From JAPKZH01 sp964537875 (lineage in GTDB: Bacteria > Acidobacteriota > Aminicenantia > Aminicenantales > UBA4085): DNA of 56,682 bases. The notes under the pieces are model-generated. The model made no database searches, was not told the origin of the DNA, and saw only the letters and a program-made list of their open reading frames with translations. Positions within the stretch are counted from its first letter, which is position 1, and each line of letters begins with the position of its first letter. The stretch spans positions 1 through 56,682 of the forward strand of contig CAZIDN010000019.1 in NCBI GenBank assembly GCA_964537875.1, given 5' to 3'. Shown piece after piece: positions 16,951-25,129 of this stretch. A program made the position numbers and the translations under genes.

Positions 16951-18351
16951 ATGAAAAATAAGGTCCTCGTTCTCGACGACGAAAGCAACATCCGGGACAT
17001 TTTCGCTCTCCTGCTCCAGGAGAACGACTACCTCGTGGAAACCGCGGCCAGCGGCAGCGAAGGCCTGGAGAAAGCCAAAACCTTCAGTCCTGATGTCTTG
17101 CTTCTGGACATGAACCTGCCCGACATGACGGGCATGGAGGTATTGTCCCGCATCCAACGCTATCTTCCCAAGTGCCAGATCCTCATCATCACGGCCTTTG
17201 GGACGATCCGGAGTGCCGTAGAGGCGACCAAGTTGGGCGCGTATGCTTACCTGGAGAAGCCCGTGGACAACGACGAACTCCTGCTCATGATCTCCCGGGC
17301 CCTTGAAGTCAAAAAACTGGAAGCCGAGGTCGAGGTCCTCAAGACCGAATTGACCTCCCGCTACAGCTTTGCCAACATCGTCGGCACGAGCGCGAAAATG
17401 AATTCCGTCTTCCAGATGATGCACAGGATCTCCCGGGTGGACGGCACCATCCTGATCACGGGGGAAAGCGGAACGGGCAAGGAGCTCGTCGCCCGAGCCG
17501 TTCACTTCAACGGTCTCAGGAAAGACGGCCCGTTCGTCGTGGTGAACTGCGGGGCGATCCCGCGCGACTTGATCGAATCCGAGTTCTTCGGGCACAGCAA
17601 AGGGGCGTTTACGGATGCCAAGACTGAGACGACGGGTAAGTTCGAGCTCGCCCATAAGGGGACGATCTTCCTGGACGAGGTCGCCGAGTTGTCCCAAGAC
17701 GCCCAGGTCAAGCTGCTGCGCGCTCTCGGAGAAAGGGAGATCGTCAAGGTGGGAGGGACGAAGACGATCCCCGTGGATGTCCGGGTCATCGCGGCGACAA
17801 ACAAAAAACTGGACGAAGAAGTGAAAAAGGGGAATTTCCGGGAGGATCTCTATTTCCGGCTTGCCGTCCTGTCCCTCCATCTTCCTCCGCTCAGGGAGCG
17901 AGCCGAAGACATCCCTCTTCTCTGCGAACATTTTCTGAAGAAGTACAGCGGCGAGTTGAAAAGGGAGATTAAAGGCCTATCAGAGAGAGCCCTGGAGCAT
18001 CTCCGCCGGTATGCCTGGCCCGGAAATGTCCGGGAGCTTGAGAACGTGATCTACGAGTCGATGGTCTTGTCCGACGACCTGCGTTTGGACGAAAAAAACC
18101 TCCCGCCAAGGATCAGAGCCCGATATTCTGAAGGAGAAGCGGATATCGGTCTGGGCCGCGAACACGAGACTCGGGCCGCCGAGGGATCGCTCAAGCGCGC
18201 CGCCCAACAGGCTGCGGAACACGCTGAAAAGTCCTTGATCGAGAAGGTCCTGGGGGAAGCAGGCGGCAACAAAACGGTGGCGGCAAGGACTCTGGGCATC
18301 AGCCGCAAGACCCTTTTCAATAAAATTAAGGCCCTCCGCATCCAGGATTGA
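16951..18351 (+). CDS. NtrC-family sigma-54-dependent response regulator
   Basis: 466 residues. Receiver domain (1-120) with acidic pocket D9-D10 and phospho-acceptor D53. The AAA+ sigma-54 interaction domain (about 145-380) has Walker A GESGTGKE and a sigma-54 contact loop that reads GAFTDA rather than GAFTGA; Walker B is TIFLDEV and arginine finger region FREDLYFRL. A Fis-type helix-turn-helix ends the protein (NKTVAARTLGISRKTLFNKI). It forms a pair with the adjacent kinase. Three -24/-12 promoters in this locus (12114, 12427, 18465) are natural targets, and tandem palindromes at 12192-12231 are likely binding sites. Start supported by AAGG upstream, though at a long distance. Confidence 0.95.
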   Translation: MKNKVLVLDDESNIRDIFALLLQENDYLVETAASGSEGLEKAKTFSPDVLLLDMNLPDMTGMEVLSRIQRYLPKCQILIITAFGTIRSAVEATKLGAYAYLEKPVDNDELLLMISRALEVKKLEAEVEVLKTELTSRYSFANIVGTSAKMNSVFQMMHRISRVDGTILITGESGTGKELVARAVHFNGLRKDGPFVVVNCGAIPRDLIESEFFGHSKGAFTDAKTETTGKFELAHKGTIFLDEVAELSQDAQVKLLRALGEREIVKVGGTKTIPVDVRVIAATNKKLDEEVKKGNFREDLYFRLAVLSLHLPPLRERAEDIPLLCEHFLKKYSGELKREIKGLSERALEHLRRYAWPGNVRELENVIYESMVLSDDLRLDEKNLPPRIRARYSEGEADIGLGREHETRAAEGSLKRAAQQAAEHAEKSLIEKVLGEAGGNKTVAARTLGISRKTLFNKIKALRIQD

Positions 18352-18356
18352 GCGAA

Positions 18357-18386
18357 GGCCGATTTTATCGGGCCGCTTGGTTTTTC
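18357..18386 (+). terminator. Possible terminator after the response regulator gene
   Basis: GGCCGAT (18357-18363) can pair with ATCGGGCC (18367-18374) with one bulged G, followed six bases later by TTTTT. Modest stem, so only tentative. It separates the regulator from the sigma-54 promoter of the next gene. Confidence 0.4.
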
Positions 18387-18464
18387 TTGATTTCAGGCCC
18401 TTTTCCTTATCTCATGTGTCCTCTTCCGGAGACAGGAATAGAGCGGCCTCTTCCCGAGTGAGGA

Positions 18465-18481
18465 TTGGCATAAAGGTTGCT
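18465..18481 (+). promoter_or_regulatory. Sigma-54 (-24/-12) promoter for the beta-barrel gene
   Basis: TTGGCATAAAGGTTGCT matches the consensus at TTGGCA and TTGCT with correct GG-to-GC spacing. Expected start of transcription is near 18492, about 50 bases before the ATG at 18543. I see no clear copy of the 12192-12231 palindrome upstream of it. Confidence 0.8.
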
Positions 18482-18542
18482 GGCATTTCGATTGAAGATG
18501 AGCCTCATAAATATGGCGCCTTCATAAAAAGAGGAGAGAACC

Positions 18543-19262
18543 ATGATAAAAATCAAGTCCCTCGCGTCCTTGAGCTTGATCATTTTGTTGTCTTTGGGCG
18601 CGGCGTCCGCTTTTGCCCAGGATAGGTTCCAGGCCGGCGGTCATTTCATGCTTGGCTTTCCTCAAAACGAGTTCAAGCAGAACGTCGAGAATACAGGCTT
18701 GGGCGGCAACTTTTATTTCGCCTATCGTTTCCCCAGGAGCTTCCTTTCGGCCGGGATTTCATTCGGCTTCTTGATCTATGGAAGCGAAAGACGCGAAGAG
18801 CCGCTCAGCCTGACCATCCCCGACCTCATCGTCGATGTCAGGACCACGAATTCCATCCTTCTCTGCCATTTGTTTCTTCGACTCCAACCGCCGCAGGGCA
18901 GGTTCCGGCCTTACCTTGACGGCCTGCTCGGGCTCAATTATCTGACCACGGATACATCGATCGAAGAGCATGGTGACTGGGAGGATGACCAGATCAGCTC
19001 GAATAACTTCAATGACCTGGCCTTGAGCTACGGGATGGGCGGAGGCGTTATGGTGAGCCTTGTCGATTTCAGAAGGGTCGGAGACGGACGGCGCGTTCTT
19101 TCTCTCGACCTCGACATCGGCGTCCGCTATTTGAAAGGGGGAGAGGCCGAATATTTGAAGAAGGGCTCAGTCCATCGTGAGGATGGTATCGTTACCTATG
19201 ATATCTATCGCTCCAGAACCGACCTTGTAAAGGTCAATATCGGCGTCACCTTCAGTTTCTGA
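18543..19262 (+). CDS. Small outer-membrane beta-barrel protein
   Basis: 239 residues. Signal peptide 1-25 (cleavage after SAFA), then alternating amphipathic strands with aromatic girdles (for example FYFAYRF, RPYLDGLLGLNYLT, SLDLDIGVRYLKGG) and a C-terminal phenylalanine in VNIGVTFSF, the usual signal for outer-membrane insertion. The size fits an 8- to 10-strand barrel. AGGAG lies before the ATG. Its own sigma-54 promoter and its place directly after the activator gene make it part of the export locus regulon. It could be a porin-like accessory, a sensor or a stress-response barrel; no specific family was recognised. Confidence 0.75.
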   Translation: MIKIKSLASLSLIILLSLGAASAFAQDRFQAGGHFMLGFPQNEFKQNVENTGLGGNFYFAYRFPRSFLSAGISFGFLIYGSERREEPLSLTIPDLIVDVRTTNSILLCHLFLRLQPPQGRFRPYLDGLLGLNYLTTDTSIEEHGDWEDDQISSNNFNDLALSYGMGGGVMVSLVDFRRVGDGRRVLSLDLDIGVRYLKGGEAEYLKKGSVHREDGIVTYDIYRSRTDLVKVNIGVTFSF

Positions 19263-19274
19263 TCAAAAAAAGAC

Positions 19275-19340
19275 GGGGTCAAACCTACTCATTACGCACC
19301 CTCCCCTGGGAAAAAATGCGTAACGAGTAGGTTTGACCCC
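19275..19340. repeat. 66-base palindromic repeat, family A copy 1
   Basis: 24-base arm starting GGGGTCAAACCTACTC, 18-base loop, and the complementary arm with one mismatch. The loop contains TCCCCTGG. Two further copies of exactly the same length lie at 53480-53545 and 56495-56560. Here it sits between convergent genes and may also act as a terminator. Confidence 0.85.
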
Positions 19341-19347
19341 ATTCAGT

Positions 19348-20400
19348 CTATTTTTTGATCTCTTCGGGCTTCTTGGTTTCTTCCTGCTTCTGTTCCTGCT
19401 TTTCCTTTTCGCCGGCCAGTTTGCTCTCCACTTGTTTCTGGGCTTCCTGGCTCAGCTTTTCCAAAAGGTCCTGGGGGATGTTGGCGTAGATCTTGACGAA
19501 GTCGGCGGCCGACGTGATCTCGATCTTGTTCAAAAGCTCGCCCAATTCGGGCTTCTGCGACCCGGCCAGCCCGCCCAGGCCTTTCAGGCCGTTGAGGAAG
19601 TCCGCGACGTCCTTGTTTTTCTTCTCGTCGGTGCCGACGGCCTTGATTTCGGCTTCGAGGCCTTTGTTCTTGTAGTCAAGATAGAAGGACAATGATTTGA
19701 CGAACTGGAGGCTGCTCAGAAACGGAGTGCTCTCGGCCATGGACTTCATCTGTTCGGGCGGAAGCAGGAAAACGCTCCAGAGCATGGCCTTTCTGTTGAC
19801 GGCCTTGACGAGCGCCATCATGTCCTTATTCTTGACGATGCTTTCGGCCTTTTTCTTGACAATGTCAACGACGGCCTGGACTTCTTTTTCCGGGCCGATG
19901 AGGATGTTGGATTCGTCCAGAAACGCTCCGAAAACACGTTTTTCCCCCTCACCTTCGCTAGGGCTTGAGAACAGGGTGATCCCCTCATAGGTCTTCTCTT
20001 CCAGCTTCATGTCCTGCTTTTTGATGGCAGCCAATAATTTATCTTTGTTGTACTTCAGGTTCACAACGCCCACAGCCGAGCTGGCATTTTGTTTCATCTC
20101 TCCGGAGACGCCGACCGCGACAAAAAAGACGTCTTTCTGGGGGTCAATCCCGATTTCGTTAATGATTTCCTGGTATTTCTGGTATTCCTTGTTTTCCTTG
20201 ATCATTTTTTGGGCGAAATCCGTCGTCATAGCCCTGTGGACATCAACCACGACCACTCCACCGGCATTCTTGGGCAGGAGCGTCAGCATATCGTCGGCCG
20301 TCGCAGAGCCGGCTTTGGGGATGGACGGTTTCTTGCTGCAGGCCGAGAAAACGGAAAAGATGAGAAGAAACGTCAATCCAAAAATTGCCAATTTTTTCAT
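19348..20400 (-). CDS. Predicted lipoprotein of unknown function
   Basis: 350 residues from the ATG at 20400, which has AGGAGGTG just upstream; the frame runs on for 66 bases without such a site. N-terminal signal with lipobox-like VFSAC puts the lipidated cysteine at C21. The mature part (about 35-330) has a mixed alpha/beta look with KNAGGVVVVDVHRAM near its start, recalling DUF3352-type exported proteins, but I do not recognise it firmly. The tail is a lysine/glutamate/glutamine-rich helix (about 310-350). It ends convergently with the beta-barrel gene, with a family A palindrome between the stops. Function unknown; location probably periplasmic, membrane-anchored. Confidence 0.75.
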   Translation of the reverse strand: MKKLAIFGLTFLLIFSVFSACSKKPSIPKAGSATADDMLTLLPKNAGGVVVVDVHRAMTTDFAQKMIKENKEYQKYQEIINEIGIDPQKDVFFVAVGVSGEMKQNASSAVGVVNLKYNKDKLLAAIKKQDMKLEEKTYEGITLFSSPSEGEGEKRVFGAFLDESNILIGPEKEVQAVVDIVKKKAESIVKNKDMMALVKAVNRKAMLWSVFLLPPEQMKSMAESTPFLSSLQFVKSLSFYLDYKNKGLEAEIKAVGTDEKKNKDVADFLNGLKGLGGLAGSQKPELGELLNKIEITSAADFVKIYANIPQDLLEKLSQEAQKQVESKLAGEKEKQEQKQEETKKPEEIKK

Positions 20401-20535
20401 AAAACACCTCCTGTTTGTTATACGAAATTTCTTCCTCAAAGGTTCGTCCGGAATTGAATATATCATAAGTCCAGCCGCAAGTAAAAGAGCTGGACACCCA
20501 AAATCGCCGAAAGAAACGCCCGACGGGGCCTGTCG

Positions 20536-20584
20536 GATACTCTTGGAGGGAAACCCTTGCTTCGGGTTTCCTTCCTAGAGTGTC
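20536..20584. repeat. Long hairpin, 21-base-pair stem
   Basis: 20536-20556 (ending GGAGGGAAACCC) pairs with 20564-20584 (starting GGGTTTCCTTCC) around the loop TTGCTTC; there is one mismatch and two wobble pairs. No T-run follows. It could be a terminator, a small RNA hairpin or a solitary palindrome. I found no second copy in the window. Confidence 0.55.
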
Positions 20585-20665
20585 TGCGGGGCAGCATTCG
20601 TGGCACCCATCCTTTGTTTCGTTACAGGAACTAATACAAACGCAATAAATAAAGTGACACTGTAT

Positions 20666-20791
20666 GGGCGGCGCTTAGGCCGCCCGTAAGCCCCTGTAGC
20701 GGAGGGGGGCCCCGTCGGCTTTTCCGACGGGGGGAACCGACGGGACTGGTTCCCCGGGGCCCGGGGGCTGCGGGCGGCCTAAGCACCGCCC
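20666..20791. repeat. Structured element D, copy 1 (conserved core in variable inverted arms)
   Basis: Arms 20666-20694 and 20764-20791 are complementary (GGGCGGCGCTTAGGCCGCCC against its complement with one change, then GCCCC/GGGGC). The core has hairpin 1, CCCCGTCGG/CCGACGGGG (20710-20718 with 20724-20732), and hairpin 2, GGGGAACC/GGTTCCCC (20731-20738 with 20748-20755). Bases 20701-20755 are almost identical to 48774-48827, whereas the arms are unrelated in sequence. It looks like either a structured RNA or a small mobile element. Confidence 0.75.
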
Positions 20792-20918
20792 GAACGGGGA
20801 TGTCATTTTAATTATTACGTTGATATTAGAAATGTTTTCGGCTGTAAAAATCTCGTTATTTGTTATATAAGATAAAGGGAAATGGATAAAGCCCTAATAA
20901 GTCGTTTTAGGAGGTAAA

Positions 20919-22247
20919 ATGAATTTCGCGAGCAAACATCGGATTCCTGCCTTATCGCTAATCGCGGTTTTTTTGGCATTCCTGGCGCCGCTTGGCCTAG
21001 CCCAAGAAAACTCCCCTTCGATTTTGGGGATGAAGGAAAGGGCCGAGGTCTTTGACCGCTGGCTCCGGGTTCGGCTGGACAAGGCGCTCCCGGAAATCAT
21101 GCGCCGCGAAAATATCGATATGTGGATCATCATCTGCCGCGAATACAACGAGGATCCGGTCTATCTGACCTTGGTGCCCTACACATCGATGTCCGCCAGG
21201 CGGCTGAGCATGCTCGTCTTTTACGATAAGGGCAAAGAGGGTGTCGAACGGGTGACCGTCAGCCGATACGGAATCGGCGATCTTTATAAGAGCGTCTGGG
21301 ATCCCGAGAAAATCGAGCAATGGAAGAGGCTGGCTGAGGTCATCAAGGAGCGGAATCCCAAGAGAATCGGCATCAACGAATCCCATACCTTCGCCTTTGG
21401 CGACGGGCTGTCCGCCTCGCACAAAGCCAAGCTGGTCGAGGCGCTGGGCCCGGACTATGCGAAGCGCCTGGTGTCCGCGGAGCGATTGGCCGTGGGCTGG
21501 CTGGAGAGAAGGATTCCCGAGGAGCTCGAAGTCTATCCTCATATTGTCGCCATCGCCCACGCCATCATCGCCGATGCGTTCTCCAATAAGGTCATCACGC
21601 CCGGCGTCACGACAACCGATCAGGTGGTCTGGTGGATGCGGGAGAGAATCGCGGAACTCAAGCTGGCGACCTGGTTCCAGCCGTCCATTTCCATCCAGCG
21701 GTCCAAGACGAGTGAGGCGAAAGACGGCAGGGTCATCCATCGCGGGGATCTGCTGCACTGCGACATGGGGATCGCCTATCTCGGGCTCAACACGGATACA
21801 CAGGAGCATGCCTATGTCCTTTACCAAGGAGAAGACGATGCTCCCAAAGGGCTCAAGGATGCCCTGGCCCAGGGAAACCGGCTTCAGGATATCTTTCTTG
21901 GGGAATTCAAGGAATTAAGGACCGGGAACGAAATTTTAGCGGCGGCCTTGAAGAAAGCCAAGGATGAGGGGCTGAAGCCGAGCATCTATACCCACCCGCT
22001 GGGTTTTCATGGGCATGCGGCCGGCCCGACCATCGGCCTCTGGGACAAGCAGGGAGGTGTTCCCGGCGAAGGAGATTACCCGCTTTTTTATGACACCTGC
22101 TTTTCCATCGAGCTCAATGTCAAAGCTTCCGTTCCCGAATGGAATAATCAAGAAGTCCAGATCGCCCTCGAGGAAGATGCCGCATTCACCCGCGCCGGCA
22201 TCTCTTTCATCGACGGCCGGCAGACGAAGCTTTATCTGATCAAATAA
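20919..22247 (+). CDS. Exported M24-family metallopeptidase (Xaa-Pro aminopeptidase-like)
   Basis: 442 residues with a signal peptide (1-28, cleavage near GLAQ). The C-terminal 'pita-bread' domain (about 200-440) keeps the five expected metal ligands: D in HCDMG, D in NTDTQ, H in GFHGHAAGP, E in SIELN and E in EEDA. The N-terminal creatinase-like domain covers about 35-195. Expected reaction is hydrolysis of peptide bonds, typically an X-Pro bond, in the periplasm. AGGAGG lies four bases before the ATG. An M28 peptidase gene follows 19 bases after its stop, so the two form an operon for degrading peptides outside the cytoplasm. The family includes non-peptidase hydrolases, so specificity is not certain. 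Confidence 0.88.
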   Translation: MNFASKHRIPALSLIAVFLAFLAPLGLAQENSPSILGMKERAEVFDRWLRVRLDKALPEIMRRENIDMWIIICREYNEDPVYLTLVPYTSMSARRLSMLVFYDKGKEGVERVTVSRYGIGDLYKSVWDPEKIEQWKRLAEVIKERNPKRIGINESHTFAFGDGLSASHKAKLVEALGPDYAKRLVSAERLAVGWLERRIPEELEVYPHIVAIAHAIIADAFSNKVITPGVTTTDQVVWWMRERIAELKLATWFQPSISIQRSKTSEAKDGRVIHRGDLLHCDMGIAYLGLNTDTQEHAYVLYQGEDDAPKGLKDALAQGNRLQDIFLGEFKELRTGNEILAAALKKAKDEGLKPSIYTHPLGFHGHAAGPTIGLWDKQGGVPGEGDYPLFYDTCFSIELNVKASVPEWNNQEVQIALEEDAAFTRAGISFIDGRQTKLYLIK

Positions 22248-22266
22248 ATTTTAGGGAGGGAATCGC

Positions 22267-24330
22267 ATGAGAACCGCGCCAAAATTTTTTCGGCTTTTTC
22301 TTGTCGTTTGTCTACTCGCGGCCGGAATGTCTGCGACCGAAAGCCCGCTGGCCTCTAAAAAACTGATCCAGGCCTTGATCGATGAAGTCTCCGGGGAAAT
22401 CGCCTTCCGATACACCGCCCGGATTTCGACCTTCGACCGCGTCCAGGCCTCCGAGGGCTGGCATGAAGCGGCCGTGTGGATCAAAAATGAGCTGGAAAGA
22501 ATCGGCTACAAGGATGCTCTGATCGAGGGCTGGCCTTCAAACGGATCGACGCGCTATTTTACATACAAGACGCCTATCGGCTGGAAGGCCAAGAAGGCCG
22601 AATTGTGGATGATCGCTCCCAGGCGGGAAAGGCTATGTTCTTTTGAAGAAATTCCTTTGACCCTGGTCAAGCACTCCCATTCGGCCAATGCCGAGGCCGA
22701 GCTCATCGATGTGGGCGCTGGAACAGGGGAGGATGCCTACAGCGGCAAGGACGTCAAAGGGAAGATCGTCCTCTCGACAGGCGCCAGCGGCGGCGTGATG
22801 CGCGAGGCCGTGATGAAAAGAGGCGCCCTCGGTGTCATCACCTACTATCCGCCGGACGTCCGGCCCGGCTTCCCCAACATGGTCCGCTACACGGCATTCT
22901 GGCCAACGTGGGAAGAGCGCGAGAAAGTCGGGTTTGGGTTCAATGTCAGCAAGAACCAGGGCGCTGAGCTGAAAGGCATGCTCGACAAGGGCCAGAAGAT
23001 CGTCCTCAAGGCCGAGGTCGATGCCTCATTCCATGAGACCAAGGTCGAGGTCCTGTCGGCATTGCTGCGGGGGAGCGTCGAGCCCGACCGAGAGGTCATG
23101 ATCGTCGGCCATCTCTGCCATCCCGCGCCCAGCGCCAATGACAACGCCAGCGGGAGCGGCGGAATGCTCGAGATGGCGCGAGCCTTGAAAATAATGGTGG
23201 ACAGAGGCCTCGTCGAGCCGCCGCGCCGGACGATCCGTTTCCTGTGGGTGCCCGAATTCGCGGGGACGGTTCCCTATATTAAAGCGCATCTGGAGCGCAC
23301 CCGGAACACCCTGGCCGTCATCAACTGCGACATGATCGGGGAGGACCTGCACTTGACGGGCGGGATGTTCAATATCACGGCGACTCCGGATTCCATGCCC
23401 AGCTATCTCAATGATGTCGTCGCCAATTTTGCCAAGCTCATCGATTCGTTGGGCCTGAGGAGCCTGAACGGCAGCGACCATCCTTTTGCCTACCGAGTGG
23501 TCCCCTTCGGCGGCGGCAGCGACCATTATATCTTTAATGACGGCGCGCTCCGCGTTCCGGCCGTGATGTTCGGCCACGGCGATACGTTTCATCACACGAG
23601 TTTGGACTCGATCGACAAAGTCGACGCCTCGGAGCTCCGCCGGGTCTGCTCCATCGCTCTAGGCTCTATGGTTTATCTGACCGGCGCCCAGGAAAATGAG
23701 GCCAAGGATATGGCCAGGCTCATCACTCGCAACGGGCTGGGCCGGCTGGCCGCGGATACCTACGATGCCATCGGGGAGGTAGCCGCAACGGACAATGGCG
23801 GCAAGCTTTTTGATGCTACCAAGCAGGCCATGAACGTCATCGAGCGCTCGACGGCCCGCGAAAAAGAGGCCGTCTATTCCACGACCCGCTTCGGCCAAGG
23901 CGCCGAATTTAAAAATGAGGTCGCCGGCTTCTTGATCAACCTGGATGCTCTGGGGATGCGGTTCAAGGCCGAGGTGGGGAAAATCTATAAAAGCCTGTGT
24001 CTGAAATTTAAGGTCCAGCCCCAGGAGATCGCTCCAACCCAGGACGAGAAAAAGTTCTTCGATGTCGTTCCGGTCAGGGCGGAGAGTTTTGTCTGTCCGC
24101 TCGAAACCGATTACCTTGTCGAAAAGCTAGGGAGCGATGCAGTCGGACAGATCAGGCTCCGGGGCAATGCCGCCTACGAAGCCTTGAATTTCGTGGACGG
24201 AAAGAGAAGCCTCTATGACATCACCAAGGCTGTTTCGGCCGAGTACGGGCCACTGAACATCTCCGACATATACGGATTTTTCAAAATCCTGGAGAAGGCC
24301 GAATTAGTCAGGTTGACCGCACGGAAATAA
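22267..24330 (+). CDS. Exported M28-family aminopeptidase with PA insert and C-terminal winged-helix-like domain
   Basis: 687 residues. Signal peptide about 1-22. A protease-associated domain sits near 140-210 (GKDVKGKIVLSTG). The M28 zinc site is complete: H and D in GHLCHPAPSANDNASG, catalytic E in WVPEFAGT, D in NCDMIGED and H in GDTFHHTSLDSIDKV. The last 75 residues (about 610-687) look like a small winged helix of the PqqD or M28-associated type (AYEALNFVDGKRSLYDITKA), which is unusual for an exported enzyme. GGGAGGG supports the start. Downstream partner of the M24 peptidase. Expected to release N-terminal amino acids from peptides; it is probably periplasmic or surface-located. Confidence 0.87.
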   Translation: MRTAPKFFRLFLVVCLLAAGMSATESPLASKKLIQALIDEVSGEIAFRYTARISTFDRVQASEGWHEAAVWIKNELERIGYKDALIEGWPSNGSTRYFTYKTPIGWKAKKAELWMIAPRRERLCSFEEIPLTLVKHSHSANAEAELIDVGAGTGEDAYSGKDVKGKIVLSTGASGGVMREAVMKRGALGVITYYPPDVRPGFPNMVRYTAFWPTWEEREKVGFGFNVSKNQGAELKGMLDKGQKIVLKAEVDASFHETKVEVLSALLRGSVEPDREVMIVGHLCHPAPSANDNASGSGGMLEMARALKIMVDRGLVEPPRRTIRFLWVPEFAGTVPYIKAHLERTRNTLAVINCDMIGEDLHLTGGMFNITATPDSMPSYLNDVVANFAKLIDSLGLRSLNGSDHPFAYRVVPFGGGSDHYIFNDGALRVPAVMFGHGDTFHHTSLDSIDKVDASELRRVCSIALGSMVYLTGAQENEAKDMARLITRNGLGRLAADTYDAIGEVAATDNGGKLFDATKQAMNVIERSTAREKEAVYSTTRFGQGAEFKNEVAGFLINLDALGMRFKAEVGKIYKSLCLKFKVQPQEIAPTQDEKKFFDVVPVRAESFVCPLETDYLVEKLGSDAVGQIRLRGNAAYEALNFVDGKRSLYDITKAVSAEYGPLNISDIYGFFKILEKAELVRLTARK

Positions 24331-24453
24331 TCGGCGTCATCGAGAGTAGGGCCACGGGATTGGCTAGGTTTTTATTGGATGCCCGGGAGCCCGGAGAATC
24401 AAGCCTTTTGCCAGGAGCCGCCCATTTTCTGTACAATGAAGGGAGGAGAGCCC

Positions 24454-25011
24454 ATGGTTCTGACACCCTTTCAACAGCTGGTTCGCAGCCGGCGCAGCAT
24501 CCGCCGCTATCTGCCTAAGCCCGTGGAACGGGAAAAGATCCTGGCCTGCCTGGAGGCCGCGCGGCTGGCCCCTTCGGCCAGCAACGCCCAGGTTTGGAGG
24601 TTTCTGGTCATCGATGACCCGAAGGTCAAAAGGACATTTGCCGAGAAAGCTTTTTCCGGGATCTATTCCCCGACAAAATTCGCCGCTGAGGCGCCGGTGC
24701 TCATTCTGCTCCTGGCCAAACTGGACTTCGTTACCCACAGGATCGGAAGGCAGATCCAGAAGGTCCCCTTTTTTCTGATCGATATCGGGATCGCCGGCCA
24801 ACACCTCGTTCTTCAAGCGGAAGAATTGGGGCTGGGCACGTGCTGGATCGGCTGGTTCCACATGAGAAAAACGCGGACATTCTTCAAGATCCCGCGCAAG
24901 TATAAAATCGTCTCGCTCCTGGCCATGGGGTATTACGAGAAAAAAGAGGTCGGCGAAAAAAAGCGGAAGCCGCTCGAGGATATCGCCTGGTTCAATTCTT
25001 TCCAAGGCTGA
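24454..25011 (+). CDS. Nitroreductase-family flavoprotein
   Basis: 185 residues from the ATG at 24454, chosen because GGGAGGAG lies five bases upstream; the frame is open further but without support. The N-terminus RRSIRRYLPKPVEREK and the following SASNAQVWRFLVI are the FMN-contacting pattern of the nitroreductase fold; the middle LGLGTCWIGWFH and the end LLAMGYYEKK are also typical. It would use FMN and NAD(P)H to reduce nitro groups, quinones or similar compounds in the cytoplasm. It stands alone between the peptidase operon and the phosphoesterase gene. The short length suggests the minimal subclass; the substrate cannot be predicted. Confidence 0.88.
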   Translation: MVLTPFQQLVRSRRSIRRYLPKPVEREKILACLEAARLAPSASNAQVWRFLVIDDPKVKRTFAEKAFSGIYSPTKFAAEAPVLILLLAKLDFVTHRIGRQIQKVPFFLIDIGIAGQHLVLQAEELGLGTCWIGWFHMRKTRTFFKIPRKYKIVSLLAMGYYEKKEVGEKKRKPLEDIAWFNSFQG

Positions 25012-25129
25012 TGGACAGAGGGCCAGGGCATTTTTTCCCCGGCCTTTTCCGTTCCCCTTCCAACCATGACTTTTCGGCTGGCGAAAACTTTATTTTTAGT
25101 TTATATTTCTCGGCTCTACAGGATGCCGC

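Larger units (their letters stand above)
20401..20918. other. 518-base divergent spacer with two structured elements
   Basis: No gene is visible. The spacer separates the lipoprotein (minus) and the M24 peptidase (plus). It contains a 21-base-pair hairpin (20536-20584) and the family D structured element (20666-20791). A weak -10-like TATAAG at 20866-20871 may serve the peptidase gene. The rest shows nothing I can support. Confidence 0.6.

Noticed and set aside
16945..17931. 328-codon open frame on the minus strand
   Set aside because: Antisense to the sigma-54 activator gene, without any family signature.
20701..20760. Core of element D as a small coding sequence
   Set aside because: The frame is short, lacks a start with a ribosome-binding site, and the conservation follows paired bases rather than codons.
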